Shown here in pieces: positions 62,049-64,000 of a stretch of 64,000 nucleotides of DNA (the stretch's first letter is position 1; every line of letters begins with the position of its first letter). A model generated the notes under the pieces. The model was given only the letters and a program-made list of their open reading frames with translations. It had not been told where the DNA came from and did no database searches. The stretch lies in the NCBI GenBank assembly GCA_963701955.1, contig OY969694.1:1612001-1676000 (forward strand), read 5' to 3'. The position numbers were made by a program, and so were the translations under genes. Origin of the DNA: Bog-473 sp963701955. GTDB taxonomy: Bacteria; Actinomycetota; Acidimicrobiia; Acidimicrobiales; RAAP-2.

Positions 62049-62789
62049 TCAGGCCGCCTCCGGGCCGGTATCCGGGCCGGCGTCCGGACTGAATGGCCCG
62101 TCGTCCACCGACGCCACCGCACCCGTGCTTGCGGGAAGCCAGAGCGGGCACGTGACGACGCGCCCCGCGGCACGACGCCCACTGACTTGCACCTCGGCCC
62201 GGCGGCTCCGCAGATGCCCGTGGCCACGGCCGACACCCTCCCACTCGACGGGTCCTACCGAGAGGGCGAGATCACCACCCTCGGGCCAGTCGCGGGCACC
62301 GTCGAGCAGCACCACCAGGGCGGCCTGGCGCTCACGGGCCCGGGCGGTCAGGTGCCGTGCAGCCGTCAGACGAGCCCGGCCGGGTGGGCGCACCACGACC
62401 GCGTCCACACCGGAGAGGAGGTCGCCGGCCGCTTCGGCCCACCCCGGGCCCTGGTGGGGCACGAAGACGACCCGACGCAGATCGAGCCCGAGCCCGGCAG
62501 CCGCCACCACCCCGGGGTCGGGCAGGCCGACGGCAGCGCACCAACTCCCCGCCTCCGACGCCGCGGCCAAGAGCGCCAGCGCCAGCGTCGTGGCTCCATG
62601 ACCGGGCTGTCCGGTGACGGTGGTGATCGTCCCTCGCCGGAGCGACCCGCCGGGGAAAAGAGGGGCCAGCGGCCGGGGCACGGGCAGGGTACGCCCGGCC
62701 ACCGGCGTCGCGGGGCGTACCCGGTCGGCCAGCCCGGCCGGGAGCTGCGAACGAGCGGACGAAGGTTTCCCGGTGTGAGAGACGAACAT
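62049..62789 (-). CDS. imuA': ImuA' (RecA-like SOS mutasome protein)
   Basis: 246 residues. GSLRRGTITTVTGQPGHGAT resembles a degenerate RecA Walker A region, followed by LDLRRVVFVPHQGPGWAEAA and AVVVRPPGRARLTAARHL. This is the pattern of actinobacterial ImuA', which recruits ImuB/DnaE2. ATG 62789 lies inside the LexA box, and a TAAGGT box ends 8 bases before it, so the mRNA is probably leaderless and directly repressed. The longer upstream frame is discarded for that reason. First gene of the imuA'-imuB-dnaE2 operon. Confidence 0.88.
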   Translation of the reverse strand: MFVSHTGKPSSARSQLPAGLADRVRPATPVAGRTLPVPRPLAPLFPGGSLRRGTITTVTGQPGHGATTLALALLAAASEAGSWCAAVGLPDPGVVAAAGLGLDLRRVVFVPHQGPGWAEAAGDLLSGVDAVVVRPPGRARLTAARHLTARARERQAALVVLLDGARDWPEGGDLALSVGPVEWEGVGRGHGHLRSRRAEVQVSGRRAAGRVVTCPLWLPASTGAVASVDDGPFSPDAGPDTGPEAA

Positions 62790-62796
62790 ATGTTCG
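62783..62796. promoter_or_regulatory. LexA-binding SOS box
   Basis: CGAACATATGTTCG is a perfect palindrome matching the actinobacterial/Bacillus-type SOS box (CGAAC-N4-GTTCG). It covers the imuA' start codon (62787-62789). LexA bound here would block initiation of the mutasome operon until DNA damage. The divergent SRAP gene begins 115 bp away. Confidence 0.88.
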
Positions 62797-62797
62797 T

Positions 62798-62803
62798 ACC
62801 TTA
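62798..62803 (-). promoter_or_regulatory. Candidate -10 of the imuA' operon
   Basis: TAAGGT (TANNNT type) ends 8 nt before the imuA' ATG, so transcription would begin at or next to the start codon. The adjoining LexA palindrome occupies the initiation site. No good -35 was found. Confidence 0.5.
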
Positions 62804-62910
62804 TCGAGGCCGTGTGCCGCCCGCCCAAGGCGCCAAACCTCCAGGTCAAGAGGAGCGACGGCACCAGAGCGCCCGCCCCCGACACCGCGGTACGCCACAA
62901 TGCGACCGAC

Positions 62911-63654
62911 ATGTGCGGTCGCTTCGCCCTCTACACCCCGCCGGCGCGGCTGGCCCGTTACTTCGGCGCAACCCTGGCCGAGGACACCGAGCCCGACCCC
63001 CGCCCGAGCTGGAACGTGGCCCCGACCGACCCGGTCCTCGGGGTCCGGGACCGGCCGCCGCGACCGGGTCCGGCGGAACAGGGCGGCGGTGACCCAAAAG
63101 GTGGCGCTGAGCCGGAGCGCATCCTCATGTCCTTCCGTTGGGGCCTCATCCCCTGGTGGTCCAAGGACACCACGTCAGGGAACCGGCTCTTCAACGCTCG
63201 CAGCGAGACGGTGGCCACCAAGGCCTCCTTCCGCGAGGCCTTCCGGGAGCGGCGCATCATCGTCCCGGCCGACGGTTTCTTTGAATGGCAGAAGGCGAAA
63301 CCGGGCAGGTCCACGCCGCACTACTTCACCCGGTCCGACGGTGCGCCGATGGCGTTTGCCGGGCTGGCCGAGCGTTGGCGCCCGAAGGGGGCGCCGCCGG
63401 GCTCACCGTTCATCCGCAGCTGCACCGTCATCACGGTGCCGGGCAGTGAGGACCTCTCGGGCATCCATGACCGGATGCCGGCGATCCTCGACCCTTCGGT
63501 CTTCGACGTGTGGCTCGACCCCTTCAACGAGGACACGGAGGAGCTGAAGTCGTTGCTCCGTCCGCAGCCGGCCGGCACGGTCGTGCATCATGCGGTCGGC
63601 CCGCGCGTCGGGAACGTTGCCAACAACGACCCCGCTCTCATTGAGCCGGCTTGA
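62911..63654 (+). CDS. SRAP/HMCES (YedK) abasic-site processing protein
   Basis: 247 residues. Starts MCGRFALY: Cys2, exposed after Met removal, forms the DNA-protein crosslink to abasic sites in single-stranded DNA. RLFNARSETVATKASFREAF and IVPADGFFEWQKAK (catalytic Glu) follow, then the histidine in GTVVHHAVGPRVGNV. All key residues are present. ATG 62911 is fixed by the need for Cys2; the longer upstream frame is not used. A Gly/Pro-rich insertion follows the DPVLGVRDR strand. Divergent from the LexA-controlled mutasome, so SOS co-regulation is possible. Confidence 0.93.
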   Translation: MCGRFALYTPPARLARYFGATLAEDTEPDPRPSWNVAPTDPVLGVRDRPPRPGPAEQGGGDPKGGAEPERILMSFRWGLIPWWSKDTTSGNRLFNARSETVATKASFREAFRERRIIVPADGFFEWQKAKPGRSTPHYFTRSDGAPMAFAGLAERWRPKGAPPGSPFIRSCTVITVPGSEDLSGIHDRMPAILDPSVFDVWLDPFNEDTEELKSLLRPQPAGTVVHHAVGPRVGNVANNDPALIEPA

Positions 63655-63663
63655 GGCGGCGAC

Positions 63664-63691
63664 GTAGACGGTCGGTCGTAGACGGTCGGTC
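63664..63691 (+). repeat. Tandem 14-bp repeat
   Basis: GTAGACGGTCGGTC occurs twice head to tail between the SRAP stop and the stop of the convergent edge gene. Confidence 0.7.
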
Positions 63692-64000
63692 AGAACCTCG
63701 AACCGGCGTCGGCGGCCGCCAGCAGGAGGGCGCCGACGCCGGTCCGCTCGAAGCTGCGCAGCGCGGCCTCGCACAACTTGATGGCGTGCTCGTCCCCGGA
63801 GGCCACGGCGCGTTCGATCAGCTCGCCGGCGGCGGGCGGAGAGGCGGACGGGACCGGGGTGACCCGGTCGACGTCGTAGGCGACGTGCAATGCCGCCACC
63901 GCCTGCCAGACATAGCCGAGCGCAGCATCACGGTCCTCCTCGGCAAGCCAGGGCAGCAGGAGCTCACACGCCATCGGGCAGGTGATCGCGTGCAGCAGGC
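63690..64000 (-). CDS. Partial gene at right edge, possibly questin oxidase-like (DUF4243)
   Basis: The frame is open from the right edge to a TGA at 63692-63690. About 102 codons are visible and the N-terminal part is outside. The helical sequence LLHAITCPMACELLLPWLAE and AALGYVWQAVAALHVAYDVD resembles the C-terminal half of questin oxidase-like proteins, which carry repeated His-containing helices. The ending AAADAGSRF is unremarkable. An internal ATG at 63974 is less likely to be the start since the frame continues upstream in the same style. Confidence 0.45.
   Translation of the reverse strand, partial: LLHAITCPMACELLLPWLAEEDRDAALGYVWQAVAALHVAYDVDRVTPVPSASPPAAGELIERAVASGDEHAIKLCEAALRSFERTGVGALLLAAADAGSRF

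Overview
The window is high-GC DNA (roughly two thirds to 70% G+C by eye) from an actinobacterium. Supporting features are the mycobacterial-type imuA'-imuB-dnaE2 mutasome under a CGAAC-N4-GTTCG LexA box, a GabD1-type succinate-semialdehyde dehydrogenase, a mycofactocin-coupled SDR, a DUF3052 protein, two-subunit-style acyl-CoA dehydrogenases and a Thr/Pro-repeat surface protein. An Acidimicrobiia-like lineage is my best guess, but nothing here proves it. No rRNA, tRNA or CRISPR was seen.

Layout. 0-12 kb: ligA (cut by the left edge), mnmA and, further right, a cysteine desulfurase lie on the minus strand. They are separated by an inserted block of two acyl-CoA dehydrogenases, a VOC protein, an orphan substrate-binding protein and a frameshifted Thr/Pro-repeat protein. 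gabD1 and an acyl-CoA synthetase follow. 12-22 kb: housekeeping and stress genes (sirtuin, small membrane protein, methyltransferases, divergent yceI/marR with overlapping promoters and a shared operator, ileS, HAD phosphatase, glutathione peroxidase, quinone oxidoreductase, DUF3052). 22-23 kb: a 1-kb intergenic region with two parS-like ParB sites. 23-29 kb: a divergent amine/polyamine catabolic cluster (ald and aldehyde dehydrogenase on one side, Lrp regulator, class-III aminotransferase and FAD amine oxidase on the other). 29-33 kb: cobQ, an NCS1 purine/cytosine permease and a phosphoribosyltransferase. 33-39 kb: cydDCAB (cytochrome bd and its assembly transporter) with overlapping start/stop codons; cydC is frameshifted.

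39-52 kb is an accessory catabolic island. It holds two SDRs (one mycofactocin-coupled), two paralogous P450s each paired with a paralogous TetR regulator, and three consecutive amidohydrolases. Between them lie decayed pieces of a methylacyl-CoA racemase/CoA-transferase, another CoA-transferase tail, a possible thiolase-like lipid-transfer protein, an aldehyde dehydrogenase and an enoyl-CoA hydratase. It reads as a xenobiotic or natural-product degradation locus that has lost its CoA-dependent steps. 52-64 kb: a second orphan substrate-binding protein with a 29-bp perfect palindrome upstream, a GH15 glucoamylase/trehalase-ndh pair, the SOS mutasome (dnaE2 frameshifted, imuB short), a divergent SRAP/HMCES gene, and a gene cut by the right edge.

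Three otherwise well-preserved genes (Thr/Pro protein at 7.53 kb, cydC at 35.31 kb, dnaE2 near 59.5 kb) each carry one frameshift at a homopolymer or short tandem repeat. These could be assembly errors, slippage-controlled loci or recent inactivations; only raw reads would decide. The decayed fragments at 43-44 and 49-51 kb are different in kind: they are multiply frameshifted, truncated and rearranged, and so are real pseudogenes.
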